Notes: a model not told the origin generated them from the sequence alone. DNA of 57,059 nucleotides from Nitrosomonas sp. Nm34 (GCF_900113925.1 NZ_FORD01000021.1:1-57059), one strand, 5' to 3'. Counted from the first letter of the stretch, positions 31,305-43,258 are shown. Made by a program: numbers and translations.

Positions 31305-32186
31305 ATGGCTGGAAGCAGGGAGATACGCAATAAAATCCGAAGCGTTAAGAATACGCAGAAGATTACTCGTGCTATGGAAATGGTTGCTGCGTCAAAAATG
31401 CGTAAAGCTCAGGAGCGCATGAGAAAAGCACGACCATATGGCGAAAAGATCCGCAATGTCGCTGCTCATATGAGTCGCGCGAGTACGGAATATCGGCATC
31501 CTTTTTTGATCCAACGTGATACGGTAAAACGTATTGGTATTATTGTAGTGACCTCAGACAAAGGTTTGTGCGGCGGACTAAATACTAATGTGCTGCGTAA
31601 AGCGGTTAATCAGATGCGTACGTGGGAAACTGAAGGCGAGCAAATTGAAGTCTGTTGTATTGGTAACAAAGGCCTGGGCTTTATGAGTCGTATTGGAGCA
31701 AATATCATTTCGCAGATAACAGGTCTTGGTGATATAGCAAATATCGAGAAACTGATAGGTGCTATAAAAATTGTACTTGATGGATATACAGCGGATCGTT
31801 TTGACAGGGTTTATCTTTTTTACAATCGCTTTGTGAATACGATGAAGCAAGAGCCCACGATGGAGCAATTATTGCCATTATCCGACGAGCGCATGCGTGC
31901 AGGGAAGCAGGATACCGAGCAGAAGAAATTATGGGATTATTTGTACGAGCCTGAAGCGAAACCAATAATAGACGATATTATGGTTAGATATGTTGAAGCA
32001 TTAATCTATCAGGCCGTTACGGAAAATATGGCATCGGAGCAATCTGCTAGAATGGTTGCTATGAAAGCTGCTTCAGATAATGCAGGTAATTTAATTAATG
32101 AATTGACCCTGATTTACAATAAGTCTCGTCAAGCGGCTATTACAAAAGAATTATCTGAAATTGTTGGCGGTGCAGCCGCTGTTTAA
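31305..32186 (+). CDS. atpG: ATP synthase F1 subunit gamma
   Basis: Gamma is the central rotor shaft. The 293 residues start with the conserved [20 protein letters not shown] and [16 protein letters not shown] and end with [20 protein letters not shown] and [19 protein letters not shown], the two coiled-coil helices. [10 protein letters not shown] lies in the middle domain. It sits three bases after atpA and 28 bases before atpD. Confidence 0.97.
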   Translation: MAGSREIRNKIRSVKNTQKITRAMEMVAASKMRKAQERMRKARPYGEKIRNVAAHMSRASTEYRHPFLIQRDTVKRIGIIVVTSDKGLCGGLNTNVLRKAVNQMRTWETEGEQIEVCCIGNKGLGFMSRIGANIISQITGLGDIANIEKLIGAIKIVLDGYTADRFDRVYLFYNRFVNTMKQEPTMEQLLPLSDERMRAGKQDTEQKKLWDYLYEPEAKPIIDDIMVRYVEALIYQAVTENMASEQSARMVAMKAASDNAGNLINELTLIYNKSRQAAITKELSEIVGGAAAV

Positions 32187-32205
32187 TCAATATTTTAGTT
32201 TTTAG

Positions 32206-33594
<1,389 letters not shown>

Positions 33595-33621
33595 ATAAAG
33601 CAAATATAATATATAAACCAA

Positions 33622-34044
33622 ATGGGAACAATATTTCATCTGGATATTGTAAGTGCTGAAGAATCAATATATTCTGGACCCGCAGAGTTTATTGCGGCAC
33701 CTGCACTTATGGGCGAAGTGGGCATTTTTCCTAATCACACGCCAATGCTTACCCGCATTCGATCAGGTATGGTGAGAATTAAGGCCCCTTTAAAAGACGA
33801 AGAAGCAGTTTATGTATCAGGTGGTATGTTAGAAGTCCAACCAGACGTGGTAACAATACTAGCTGATACTGCCATACGTGGTAATGATCTTGACGAGGCT
33901 AAAGCTTTAGAAGCAAAGAGAAGAGCTGAAGAAGCTATGAAGAATAAAATATCTGAGATTGAATATGCGCGTGCACAAGCTGAATTAATTGAAGCTGCAG
34001 CACAACTTACTGCCATTCAAAAACTTAGAAATCGGGGTCATTAG
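33622..34044 (+). CDS. atpC: ATP synthase F1 subunit epsilon
   Basis: Epsilon is the regulatory rotor subunit that can restrain ATP hydrolysis. The 140 residues have the N-terminal beta-sandwich ([36 protein letters not shown]) and the C-terminal helical pair ([16 protein letters not shown], then [15 protein letters not shown]). It ends the operon, and the strong hairpin at 34127-34160 follows 83 bases later. Confidence 0.96.
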   Translation: MGTIFHLDIVSAEESIYSGPAEFIAAPALMGEVGIFPNHTPMLTRIRSGMVRIKAPLKDEEAVYVSGGMLEVQPDVVTILADTAIRGNDLDEAKALEAKRRAEEAMKNKISEIEYARAQAELIEAAAQLTAIQKLRNRGH

Positions 34045-34126
34045 AAAATAGAGGCATCTTGGAATGACCATAGGTAGAGTAAGTAGAGCCTAGTTTTTTT
34101 TCAACTTTTGCGCATGATGCTACCTG

Positions 34127-34160
34127 TTACTCCCCTTCTTTGAAAGAAGAAGGGGAGTAA
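34127..34160 (+). terminator. Strong hairpin terminator after the atp operon
   Basis: TTACTCCCCTTCTT (34127-34140) and AAGAAGGGGAGTAA (34147-34160) form a perfect 14-base stem with a six-base loop. Because the stem ends are A/T-rich, the arm functions in both orientations. It lies 83 bases after atpC with no other gene nearby, so it most likely ends atp transcription. Confidence 0.75.
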
Positions 34161-34379
34161 AGAAATACGATGGATATATCAAAGTACCCTTTATGTCGTA
34201 TTCGGCTCGTAAATCTGCAATGGCTTTCTTTGTTTATTTCCCTTTCTAAAAATAAGCTATACGGCGATATATATATCACAAAGATGATGCATGAATCTGC
34301 CATTAGCTCTAATGTTCATTTTTAATAAAAACTATATTAATAATCTAATATTAGCCAATTATACTTTGATTAACGCAGT

Positions 34380-35278
34380 AATAATGTGCATCAATACTGT
34401 CGAGCACGCAGTTTTGTACATATTTTTCTTACAGCTTATCTCAATTATGCTCCTCCGGAACCAGCTCAGGTGAATATGATAGCAGGCATAACTAGCAGAG
34501 ATTCTCAGACTAATGATTGGCAACTTCATTGATGAAAATCTGCATGTAATCGCTGCGACATGAGCAATACCAAGCTGTCACGGTACCCATTAATGGACTA
34601 TGGCTTTGTGCCCCATAAGCATAAGTATACTCTTCGTCACCATAGCACTTACCACCGGTCGATCTGGGCGGAGGCACCAACAATAGCACCTGTCTAATGC
34701 GGATCAAAGTGAGCTTCATCCTGAAACATCGAGCGTAGCGGTCGATAATAACCCTACGTAGCGATCATTTCATCTAGTCGCTCTTTTTTTCCAATCCTCG
34801 CGCAACGCGGCATTTCCCTGAGGGTGATCAGTATCTGGCACAAGGTTACGCCAGCCATGGCGTGCCAGAGCATTTGATAAATTGTTGATAGGGCTAAGCG
34901 CTCACCTAGCCGTTCCTCGAGTTTCTCTTTGAGCGAAAGAATAACTAACACGCAGCCTTGCGCCGACCCCTCCCAAACCTTACCTAGAATTTGGGCTTCC
35001 TGCTCAAGCGTGGCAATAGCACGCTTATGAAGCGCTCATTTCGTTCGGGGCGCCTTCTCTTCGCCACGAGCGAGAGCGATCCTATGGTAACGAGTGCGCT
35101 GGCTACACGTTCATCTGACTGAACGGCTAATGACCTTCGCCGTTTGCTCTTGCGACATGCTCAATTCCGATGGGAACAATACTGCTTGGGCTGTCCTCAA
35201 TTCAGCCGCTGTTTTAGCTGTTTTCAACAATTTTCGGGCCGATACCGATTGATCTGTTCCACTTGATTTTCCTGCCAT
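34380..35278 (-). pseudogene. Heavily decayed IS630-type transposase
   Basis: From the ATG at 35276-35278 the complement reads MAGKSSGTDQSVSARKLLKT and AKTAAELRTAQAVLFPSELS to a stop at about 35120. Later pieces appear in shifting frames: VILSLKEKLEERLGERLAL, STIYQML (about 34870-34950), the tail ARIGKKERLDEMIAT, then EYTYAYGAQSHSPLMG and FINEVAN (about 34510-34620), and finally YSPELVPEEHN with EKYVQN (about 34400-34460). The order and the YSPELNPxEH-like motif are those of IS630-type transposases. There are at least five frame changes or stops, so it is a fossil. Its terminal repeats are not recognisable. Confidence 0.7.
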
Positions 35279-35733
35279 GATTCTTTTCCGGGTAATACAT
35301 GGCTATATTGCTCCATTTCTTCAATTTTTAATGTGAATTAAAATATGTCATTCAGAAAAATATTTGAATTATCTATGAGCGCTGCATCCTCTTGCTTGTA
35401 GCATTTCTAGATCGAACATGATCAATCCTTTTCCGCAATCCTTCTTTCCTACTGCTTAGATATGACTATGGGATTGATATATCATAATTTTTGTGAGGCA
35501 CAGTGAATTTTTACTCATATTCATCTTTTTTAAAACACTTGAGCCAGCCGATTGTAAGCAAAAATTTGAGTTATTAAACTGAATACGGTGGCATGAGCAT
35601 CATGTTTAATATTCTTAGTTTAAAACAATAAATCTGTGTTTCACAGATAGCTTGTTATTCATGATTATCCGGCACTATAATTCGTTCTCGGCAAGTATGA
35701 GATTCAACCGAAAATAATTTTGAGGCATACAAA
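35279..35733. other. Intergenic region upstream of galE
   Basis: I see no gene, repeat or secure promoter in these 455 bases. GGCACTATAATTCGTTC near 35670 resembles a TATAAT-type -10, and a ribosome binding site GAGG lies nine bases ahead of the galE ATG. The DNA is AT-rich and may include the edge of the decayed insertion sequence. Confidence 0.4.
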
Positions 35734-36753
35734 ATGAATATTCTTGTAACAGGTGGTGCTGGCTATATTGGTAGCCACACTATCATAGAGCTGCTTAACA
35801 ATAAACACGATGTCATTATCATTGATAATCTATTAAATAGTAGTAAAGTAGCGATAAATCGAATCGAGAAAATTGTTGGAAAAAAACTTGCATTTTACGA
35901 AAAAGACGTCCGTAATAAGCAAGCACTTGAAGAAATATTTTCAAAGCATCAAATTGACGGTGTTATTCATTTTGCTGGTCTTAAAGCGGTGGGCGAGTCG
36001 GTGAGAGTGCCACTCAAGTATTACAATAATAACCTTATTTCCACAATCTCATTATTAGAGGTTATGGAATCTCATGAGGTCAGGCAATTGGTTTTCAGCT
36101 CATCAGCCACCGTTTATGGTGACCCAGTAATCGTTCCGATCAAAGAATCTGCCACACTCCCCGCTAAAGTTACTAACCCATATGGTCAAACAAAGCTTAT
36201 TATTGAGACTATGCTCATGGATCTTGCAATAACCAATAATAATTGGCAAATTACTGCACTGCGCTATTTTAATCCAATAGGTGCGCACGAGTCTGGAACT
36301 ATCGGTGAAGATCCAAGCGATATACCTAATAACCTTATGCCCTATGTCAGTCAGGTTGCAGTCGGGAAACTCAAGGAGCTTTCTGTATTTGGTAATGACT
36401 ATTCTACCCCTGATGGTACAGGCGTACGTGACTATATTCATGTAACCGACCTTGCGAAAGCACACGTAGCAGCTCTAAATATACCTGCTACACCGAACGA
36501 GTATCGTGCAATCAATGTTGGTACAGGCAAAGGCACAAGCGTGCTGGAGCTTGTTAATGCATTCGAACATGCAAGTGGCGTAAAAATACCTTATAAAATT
36601 ACTGACCGACGGCCCGGTGATATCGCAGCATGTTATGCTGATCCAAGCCTAGCGCACTCTCTCTTAGGCTGGCAAGCACAAAAATCTCTTAAAGATGCCT
36701 GCGCAGATTCATGGCGCTGGCAAAGTGACAACCCTAATGGCTATAAAGGATAA
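35734..36753 (+). CDS. galE: UDP-glucose/UDP-GlcNAc 4-epimerase (GalE-type), likely Pel precursor supply
   Basis: GalE-type enzymes invert C4 of UDP-hexoses with bound NAD. The 339 residues start ILVTGGAGYIGSHTI (NAD site) and carry the catalytic Ser in FSSSATVYGD and the Tyr/Lys pair in NPYGQTKLIIE. The gatekeeper position that selects for N-acetyl sugars reads AACYADP with Cys300, like human GALE, whereas E. coli has Tyr there. This predicts conversion of UDP-GlcNAc to UDP-GalNAc as well as UDP-Glc to UDP-Gal. It stands beside the pel genes, and Pel contains GalNAc-derived units, so the likely job is precursor supply. It is convergent with pelB. The family is certain; the substrate is inference. 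Confidence 0.93.
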   Translation: MNILVTGGAGYIGSHTIIELLNNKHDVIIIDNLLNSSKVAINRIEKIVGKKLAFYEKDVRNKQALEEIFSKHQIDGVIHFAGLKAVGESVRVPLKYYNNNLISTISLLEVMESHEVRQLVFSSSATVYGDPVIVPIKESATLPAKVTNPYGQTKLIIETMLMDLAITNNNWQITALRYFNPIGAHESGTIGEDPSDIPNNLMPYVSQVAVGKLKELSVFGNDYSTPDGTGVRDYIHVTDLAKAHVAALNIPATPNEYRAINVGTGKGTSVLELVNAFEHASGVKIPYKITDRRPGDIAACYADPSLAHSLLGWQAQKSLKDACADSWRWQSDNPNGYKG

Positions 36754-36951
36754 TGTTATAAAGCTATGCTATCGAATTGATAGATAATTGTCTTGTTTTA
36801 AATATTTAAAATATCCTATTTATTTGGAATAATTCCTTTATCAGAACATTGTCAAGCTTACAAAATGGATTAAGCAGATCAGAAATTTTATAGAAAAAAC
36901 TGGGAATTGAATGAAGAGCCGGTCCAATTTTTAAGTCAAGTTCACCAAGGC

Positions 36952-39900
36952 TTAGAAGCGAATAGAGTATTGAAGGCCAACTCCCTTAAAAGCTTGATCA
37001 GTCTTACCCCCTTGAATATTACTATAAAATGCTCCAACACTAAGTGTATCTCGGCCAAATAATGAAGTCCCCATAGCTAGCCGGCCGTTATACCCAAAAA
37101 CATCATTGGGCCATACCCATCCTGCCCAAGCATCTGCAAGAATAAAAGGTCGTCTCAATACACCTTGATCGGATCCTCCATAGCGAAAAGCCGTTCCTGC
37201 ACCCATCGTACCGAATTTTTGTGTGATGAGTGTTTCCACATTCGCTACAGATGCTCCTAATAACCCATTCAATTCAGAAGGGAGTATTCCTACTAAGTCA
37301 TTGCTTTCCCATGTACCTTGTAATCTAACTTGCCAATCTTGAATGCCCGTAAGTAGAGATTTTCCCAGAATTCCTTGCAACTTATAGCCTGTACCGAGAG
37401 TACCTCTTTCTCTCGTCAGATAACGATGACCATCAATATCCAAACTCATAAATGAGTTTGATGGTAATTGCGTTGTAACATTGAATAAAAGGATATCTTT
37501 TGCTCCAAGCGCTCGTAATGGCCCTGTTTCAAACGGTATTTCATTCACTCCAACACGCAAGCTTGTTTTCACTTTATTGGTTATATCTTTGTTGACTCTA
37601 GCTGCGCCATAAACTAGAGAGGCATCTTCTCTGAGATTGCCACCCAGATTGAACTGGAGCATTCCTTCTTTAAAAGGATGTTTATATTCTGTACTAAGAT
37701 CAACTTCAGTATCAGCAGGTAACCTGATGTTGGGATCTGTAGAATTCAAATACGTATTCTTCAGTTCCATGCCAAGTACCCCTTCTAATAGGGGAGTATT
37801 AAAACGCGCTCGACCTTCGATAAAATCTATAGCACCAAGACTTCTAAAATCAACATTGCCTATTATCTGCCTGCTTGATTTCACCGCCAATTCATCTCTG
37901 GTATGAAAAAGATATGATTGCAACACAGGTGATTGGTCTTTATTTTCCTCGAGAAGGTCATAAGTTAATGCTAAGGCCTCTTTATTTCTATCTAAACGTT
38001 TAAGCACTTCCATTTTGCTGATTTTCGTAAGCTTATCGCTTTCTTTTTCAAGAATATGCTCAGCAGCAGCAAGATTGTTTTCCGCCAAAGCTAAGATAAG
38101 ACGTTGCCAACTTGGTGTTTCTTGCCTGGCAATATGTTCTTGTAGCAGCCAATGCCGAGCAGCAGAATAATTCTTCTGAGACAAATATGCAGCAACAAGA
38201 AGCTCTTGAACAAGGGAATCATCGTATCCTTTTTCAAGAAATTTTTTCAAAATAGACACTTCAGCATTTGCGCCTTCCATTTTCTGCACTAAAGCTAAAT
38301 ATTCAGTACGTAAAATATCCTTAATCCTTGTGCCTGGTTCATTGTCAATTTTGTTAAAACGAGATCTTAAGTTAAACAAAACATGTTTCCGCAGGTGCCA
38401 GGCTTTGTCTGCATACCCAGCCTGGCTCAAGACATCTGCATAGGTAAGCTGCCACAGATAATCATCAGGGCTGATTTGTGACTTGCGCTCAAGCCAAGAC
38501 AAAGCTTTTTTGTGCTGACCAATTTTAGCTAAAGCTACTCCATAACTGCCCCATAACAATGGATTTTCCAACGCTTCTGATTGCCACCTTTTAAGGTAAG
38601 ATCTAAGTGATTTTCTGTCATTTTGCTCAATAAGACTCCATAAAATGCCTTCTTTGGCAACAACAGAAGCGGGATTAATTGTCAATGCTTGTTGATAGTG
38701 CTTTATAGCTATTTTGGGATTGTTCTCATGAATATCTAACTGAGCACGCAATAGCCAATACATTTCTGAATCCTGGAATTTCGATTCATTACTTATTGCT
38801 ATTTGTAAGAGTTGCTTCAGTTGAGCTGACAAACCGGCCTCATTAGCAATATCCATAGAAAGCAGTAGCCAGCGAGGTTCATTGAAACGATCATAGGCTT
38901 CTTCACCAAGTGCAATAGCTTCTTCTGCTTTACCTGTATCTCGTAATCTTTGAATTAATCGTTCTGCAACAAGTGTATTAGCTTTTTTCGTTTTCCAAAG
39001 AATGTTATAAGCTGAAAATGAATCCTCAGGTCGTTCTAACGCCCAGGAAAGCTCGCCAAAAATCTGCCAGTAATAAGAATCTTTATCTGATGCATTATCT
39101 TGATTTGATAACAATAGCGAAAATGCCTTCTCAGATTGGCCATTCTTCCACAATAATTTAGCTTGATGGGCCACAGCATCTGATAGACGATTGAATAGTG
39201 ATCCAATAGTTTGCCACGTTGCTATGGCCTCGCCTATTTGTCCCGCATTTTCTTGTGCTTTAGCCAATGCTTCCCATACCTGGATATTTTCCGGATAACG
39301 CTTTAAATAGGACTTCAAGAAATTAATTTGGTCAGATATATTGCCTGCCTCATTAAAAGCAAACAATAAATTTTCTATTTCTTCATCGGTTAGTTCGCGC
39401 ATACTTGCTCGTTGCTCTAGCATTTCTATGGTGATATTGAAAAAATAGAGCGCTTTTGAAAGATCAATTGAATTGATCATTGCTGCATCATCTTGTCTAT
39501 TTCTAGCTAACCATAACCAGGCTTTTAATGCTAACCCCGGTTTATCCGCCCATTCTGCAATACGAGCTAGACTTTCATAAGCTTCATCATCATCTGGATC
39601 AATTTCTGTTAACCGCTGAGCTAAGTCCAGAGCTGGCTGAATTTCTCCAACGGCAAGAGCACGATCCATTTGTTTTTTAATCTGCTCTGGATCGTCAGGG
39701 TCTAATGCCAAACGCAAGATCCCCAATTCATAGGCATTTTGGGGATTCTTGTTAGCCATATAAAGAGTGATTATTTCATCAAGAAGTGCTGGGTCTTTTG
39801 GGAACTTCTGCTGATAGGTGCGAAAATATTCCGCAGCCAGGTTGCTATCACCAACTGCTCGTAATGCTTGAAGCGCTAGAAGCGCAAATTTTTTGGCTTC

Positions 39901-40545
39901 GACTATATCTTCCGATAATTCATAGCATTTATGATATGCTTCTGCTACTTTATAATGTAAGCCAGATGCGAGATACCATCTCGCTGACTCATTTAATTTC
40001 TCAATTCTTTCGGTAGGATTGAGAATCATGGTGGACCATTGGTCATACAAATTTGCAGCAATAACTGGCTGATTAAGCTCCAGGCTAAGCTTAATAACTT
40101 TAGAAATTAAAGTTACTGGGATCGGATTTTTACTAATATCAGTGATAATGTTTTGTAGTTTAGTTAGCTCTGTTTTCCGATTTGGGTCTTCTGCCACTAA
40201 TGAGAAATATTTCCTTAAATCAATTTCTAGCATTAAAAGTTTGGCTTCTAACGCTATAGGACTATTTTCTCCTTTTAATGATTCTAACTCTAAGTGAGCC
40301 TTATCGTCTTCTCCTAAATTAATATAGTGGCGGGCAAGTTCAAGACGTAGACCAGCGTTATCAGGATTGATATTCAAAAGAAGCTTTAAATATTGTACTG
40401 AAATACTGTCGGGTTTGACTAATTGCAGAAATTCTTTTAATCGCTCCTCTTTATAAACATAAAAGAAAAGCGAGAAAATAATAGCTAATGTGATGGTAAA
40501 TATAACTATCGCTCTTTTAGAATTATCTGGCAATTTTTGATTCAT
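36952..40545 (-). CDS. pelB: Pel exporter PelB: TPR scaffold and outer-membrane beta-barrel
   Basis: PelB is the outer-membrane porin of the Pel system with a periplasmic TPR scaffold that guides PelA and the polymer. The 1197 residues have one N-terminal hydrophobic segment (AIVIFTITLAIIFSLFFYVY, about 12-31), then many TPR-like repeats to about residue 830 (LARHYINLGEDDKAHLELES, ALTINPASVVAKEGILW and others). From about 880 to the end is a predicted beta-barrel (alternating strands with GTRYxL-like repeats, ending GVGLQYSIRF with a C-terminal Phe). It lies on the strand opposite pelC-pelG and is preceded by a 66-residue ORF with which it overlaps by four bases (ATGA). Confidence 0.9.
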   Translation of the reverse strand: MNQKLPDNSKRAIVIFTITLAIIFSLFFYVYKEERLKEFLQLVKPDSISVQYLKLLLNINPDNAGLRLELARHYINLGEDDKAHLELESLKGENSPIALEAKLLMLEIDLRKYFSLVAEDPNRKTELTKLQNIITDISKNPIPVTLISKVIKLSLELNQPVIAANLYDQWSTMILNPTERIEKLNESARWYLASGLHYKVAEAYHKCYELSEDIVEAKKFALLALQALRAVGDSNLAAEYFRTYQQKFPKDPALLDEIITLYMANKNPQNAYELGILRLALDPDDPEQIKKQMDRALAVGEIQPALDLAQRLTEIDPDDDEAYESLARIAEWADKPGLALKAWLWLARNRQDDAAMINSIDLSKALYFFNITIEMLEQRASMRELTDEEIENLLFAFNEAGNISDQINFLKSYLKRYPENIQVWEALAKAQENAGQIGEAIATWQTIGSLFNRLSDAVAHQAKLLWKNGQSEKAFSLLLSNQDNASDKDSYYWQIFGELSWALERPEDSFSAYNILWKTKKANTLVAERLIQRLRDTGKAEEAIALGEEAYDRFNEPRWLLLSMDIANEAGLSAQLKQLLQIAISNESKFQDSEMYWLLRAQLDIHENNPKIAIKHYQQALTINPASVVAKEGILWSLIEQNDRKSLRSYLKRWQSEALENPLLWGSYGVALAKIGQHKKALSWLERKSQISPDDYLWQLTYADVLSQAGYADKAWHLRKHVLFNLRSRFNKIDNEPGTRIKDILRTEYLALVQKMEGANAEVSILKKFLEKGYDDSLVQELLVAAYLSQKNYSAARHWLLQEHIARQETPSWQRLILALAENNLAAAEHILEKESDKLTKISKMEVLKRLDRNKEALALTYDLLEENKDQSPVLQSYLFHTRDELAVKSSRQIIGNVDFRSLGAIDFIEGRARFNTPLLEGVLGMELKNTYLNSTDPNIRLPADTEVDLSTEYKHPFKEGMLQFNLGGNLREDASLVYGAARVNKDITNKVKTSLRVGVNEIPFETGPLRALGAKDILLFNVTTQLPSNSFMSLDIDGHRYLTRERGTLGTGYKLQGILGKSLLTGIQDWQVRLQGTWESNDLVGILPSELNGLLGASVANVETLITQKFGTMGAGTAFRYGGSDQGVLRRPFILADAWAGWVWPNDVFGYNGRLAMGTSLFGRDTLSVGAFYSNIQGGKTDQAFKGVGLQYSIRF

Positions 40546-40742
40546 AGTCTTAAGAACCGCAATTGAACAAGATATAGCGAATAGAGAATCGGAGATAAAA
40601 CCGGGTATATTGATGCTGTGGAAATGGCTCCAATAACGATAAGTAATAATGCATCCATGCTGAGGTTGACAAACGATATGTCATATAACGGAATCATAAT
40701 TGGGATTAACGAAAAGATTTCGAAAATGTCTCTATATGTCAT
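40542..40742 (-). CDS. Small membrane ORF coupled to pelB
   Basis: The 66-residue frame has two hydrophobic stretches (FSLIPIMIPLYDISFV near 10-25, and DALLLIVIGAISTASIYPVL near 31-50) and ends LYLVQLRFLRL. Its TGA overlaps the pelB ATG as ATGA, a typical coupling signal. The ribosome binding site is weak (AAGAAG nine bases before the ATG). It matches no Pel protein I know. It could be a real small inner-membrane protein translated ahead of pelB, or a leader that sets pelB translation. I give moderate confidence because the overlap and hydrophobicity are good but no family is recognised. Confidence 0.5.
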   Translation of the reverse strand: MTYRDIFEIFSLIPIMIPLYDISFVNLSMDALLLIVIGAISTASIYPVLSPILYSLYLVQLRFLRL

Positions 40743-41896
40743 AAGTTTGACTTCTTAAGCAAGGACTCTATTACAATTTTTAGATTTTTTTAAAATTATG
40801 TGCCTCAATAACTAAAACCAGTAATATTCACAAACCTTACGCAATTTATTTTCATTAATTAATATAATTAGCCAGCCATAACTGGTTACCGAAAATTTTA
40901 GAAATTAATATTAAACAATAAATTATGCATTTTGCATTTTATTGATCCATTATCGTAAAAAAAGTTTCACACATATCTGTTGAAAAGCTAAAAGTTTTAT
41001 AGCATTGGCTGTACTGAAAGAGTTGTTTTAAGAATTAAGAATCTTGCAATAACATTGAATGTAGCTACACGATTAACGTATGTAGTGCTCAGGATTCCAA
41101 GCCGTATTTGTTCCTTTCAGGGCTATAACCTAGTTTGTGCAATGGGAACTTAATCAGCAATTGAGAATGATCATAGATTATGCAATATTTAAGGAATCCG
41201 TATACTAATTCTATGGTGACCTGACCGTACAAATGGCAAATAGAGGAAATAATAGAAACGCTATGGGATGGTTTATGGCCATTGAGGTTACGGTAAAGAG
41301 TGTGCAAGTGTAAATACATTCTTAGCTCCCCAGCTAGTAGTTTACAGCTATAAAACTCCACTTGAGCCTTGCTTTTTAAAAAGTGGAATTCACCTTGTTA
41401 ATGATAAGAACTAGGTAAGTGATGCAAAACTGTGCCTCAAATCTCATTCATAGTTTTTATCTGGTTTTTTAGAATAAATTTTCCTGAAAATTTGTGCTTA
41501 AAATAATCAATGTTACTTGCGAAGCAAGGGATACAACATAAATAATACTCCAATAAAACGCTTATTGAAGTACCATTAAACATATTTTGTTTAAATTGCT
41601 TATTTACAATTCTTTTATTAATTTTTGTCTAGTACTTTCTCTTAATTTCTAGATTGATTAATAATGATAGTATTTATTACTATGTAATAAATATATTAGC
41701 AAGCGATGTGTTTGAGCAACTGGCGCTATACGATGCTAATATATGCAGACTTAAAATCTTGAGTTTAAAAATTTATTTCGATCAAAATATTTTTACATGA
41801 TTTTCAAGCCTTCCAAATCTTATTTCCCAAGAATTTACGATTAGCCGGACAGTAGTAAAGGAATTATTAAACTAACAACCGAAAAAGGAGAAGTTT
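40743..41896. other. Divergent intergenic region between pelB and pelC
   Basis: This 1154-base region separates the leftward pelB unit and the rightward pelC gene and should contain promoters for both. It is very AT-rich. I found no secure sigma-70 or sigma-54 sites; TGGCGCTATACGATGCT near 41723 looks like a sigma-54 site but has a spacer one base too long. A 90-codon open frame on the complement (41089-41361) has no ribosome binding site or known motif and I do not call it a gene. AAAAAGGAGAAG before pelC is a good ribosome binding site. Confidence 0.4.
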
Positions 41897-42460
41897 ATGT
41901 TGATTGGCAGCAAAAAAATTCTACGATTTGCTCATCTAAAATTTAGATTTTTCTTTTTGATTATATCGCTTAATTTGTTAATAGCATGTTCGGTAATCGA
42001 TATACAAAAAAGTGTTCCACTTTCTTCTTCTGAACGTTGGTTAATTTTACCTTTTCAAAATTATTCGCAGACACCACGCGCAGGTGAACAAGTTGAAGAA
42101 ATACTGTCTACTTTGCTTAGAATTCGAGGTATCCCAAATATAGAAATGTATCAACTAAATGATGATGATAAGAATGACTGGGCCGAATTTAATGACCGCA
42201 AACGCCAGGAAAAGGCCGTGTCACTTGCGACCAAAGAGAATGTTTCTTATGCCGTTACAGGTAGCGTTGATGAATGGCAATATAAGCTTGGTGTTGGCAG
42301 TGAACCAGTGGTTGGTCTGACCATCAGAATTATAGAGCTTTCTTCTGGCAAAGTTATTTGGTCTGCAAGTGGCGCGCGATCTGGGTGGAGTACGGAATCA
42401 CTAAGCGGCACTGCACAAAAATTAATCAAGCATTTGATCTCCGACCTTAGCATTACTTGA
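41897..42460 (+). CDS. pelC: Pel lipoprotein PelC
   Basis: PelC is an outer-membrane lipoprotein that forms a dodecameric funnel under PelB, steering the positively charged polymer to the pore. The 187 residues have a signal peptide with lipobox LIAC, so the mature protein starts at Cys31. The body shows SERWLILPFQNYSQTPRAGE, VEEILSTLLRIRGIPNI and AVTGSVDEWQYKLG, with GLTIRIIELSSGKVIWSASG near the end, in agreement with the PelC fold. A strong ribosome binding site (AAGGAG) precedes the ATG. It stands alone, with 879 bases between it and pelD. Confidence 0.88.
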   Translation: MLIGSKKILRFAHLKFRFFFLIISLNLLIACSVIDIQKSVPLSSSERWLILPFQNYSQTPRAGEQVEEILSTLLRIRGIPNIEMYQLNDDDKNDWAEFNDRKRQEKAVSLATKENVSYAVTGSVDEWQYKLGVGSEPVVGLTIRIIELSSGKVIWSASGARSGWSTESLSGTAQKLIKHLISDLSIT

Positions 42461-43227
42461 GTAAAGAACCTTGTGTGTAATCACATTTTTTTGAGGGCCT
42501 TCCCTTTCCTCAGGAATTTGATAATTACTATTTTAAACTAGCTATACCAATATCATACTATTGATGTGGTGTAATTGAAGGCTTTATGCTTGTGTGAGTC
42601 GTATAGATTGTGCTGGAAGACTCGATTCTTATGTTTGTGAAGTCATCTCCTTCGCTCTACATATTAGAGTATGGCGATGACATTATCGTTGCAGTTCTGT
42701 ATAGCATTATATGTTGATGAGTTAGAGGTATTGTTCGAACTTTTGCATAAAGCTGATTTTAGGTAGTTTGTCAATGCGAGACCATGATTAAACTCCCGCA
42801 GGCTGATCCATGGCTACATCTTTAACGATTTATGAATTTTTCTGACTGATTATTGCCATTGACAAAATTTTGTCATAGCTGGCCGAGTTAATGTGCTTAT
42901 CTTTAGGGTCATTGAGGAGTCAGTGCAGCTATTGTTTAGAAAATTCTGCTGTTGGCAGTTCTGTGGTCTTTGTGGCAAGATACATCGGCGCTTTACTAGT
43001 TAGAATCGTCAAGCTGACCAATTTTATACCGAGATAGAGCTCATGGCGGTTTATCTATTAGAATAATTACTTAATTCTTAGGATTCAGGATTCCGAAATT
43101 TTATTTGAAGATTTGGAAGATTTTCTAATGTGGTAGAAATTGAAAAGTCGAATCAGCTCGATTGACGATATGATGAGCTAAATTCTTGAAGAGATATGCT
43201 GAGATTGTCAAATGTATCATCTGCTGG
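42461..43227. other. Long gap between pelC and pelD
   Basis: No gene can be supported here, although pelC and pelD are adjacent in the well-studied operon. Reading both strands gives only short, broken frames. One piece on the complement reads NDPKDKHINSASYDKILSMA, which I cannot identify. The stretch may be a decayed insertion or lost gene. A rho-independent terminator closes it at 43228. Confidence 0.4.
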
Positions 43228-43258
43228 TGTCATGCTTTTAAAGTATGACAGGTTTTTT
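43228..43258 (+). terminator. Rho-independent terminator ahead of pelD
   Basis: TGTCATGCTT (43228-43237) pairs with AAGTATGACA (43241-43250), ten base pairs including one G-U, with a three-base loop and six T at 43253-43258. It faces right and lies 82 bases before pelD. It would stop transcription coming from pelC, so pelD-G needs its own promoter or antitermination. Confidence 0.65.

Noticed and set aside
34291..34473. 60-codon plus-strand frame after atpC
   Set aside because: It is antisense to the remnant of the IS630-type transposase and very AT-rich.
41089..41361. 90-codon complement frame in the pelB-pelC gap
   Set aside because: No ribosome binding site, family or conserved motif; composition looks non-coding.
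41720..41740. Possible sigma-54 promoter ahead of pelC
   Set aside because: GG and GC are 13 bases apart rather than 12, outside the strict spacing.
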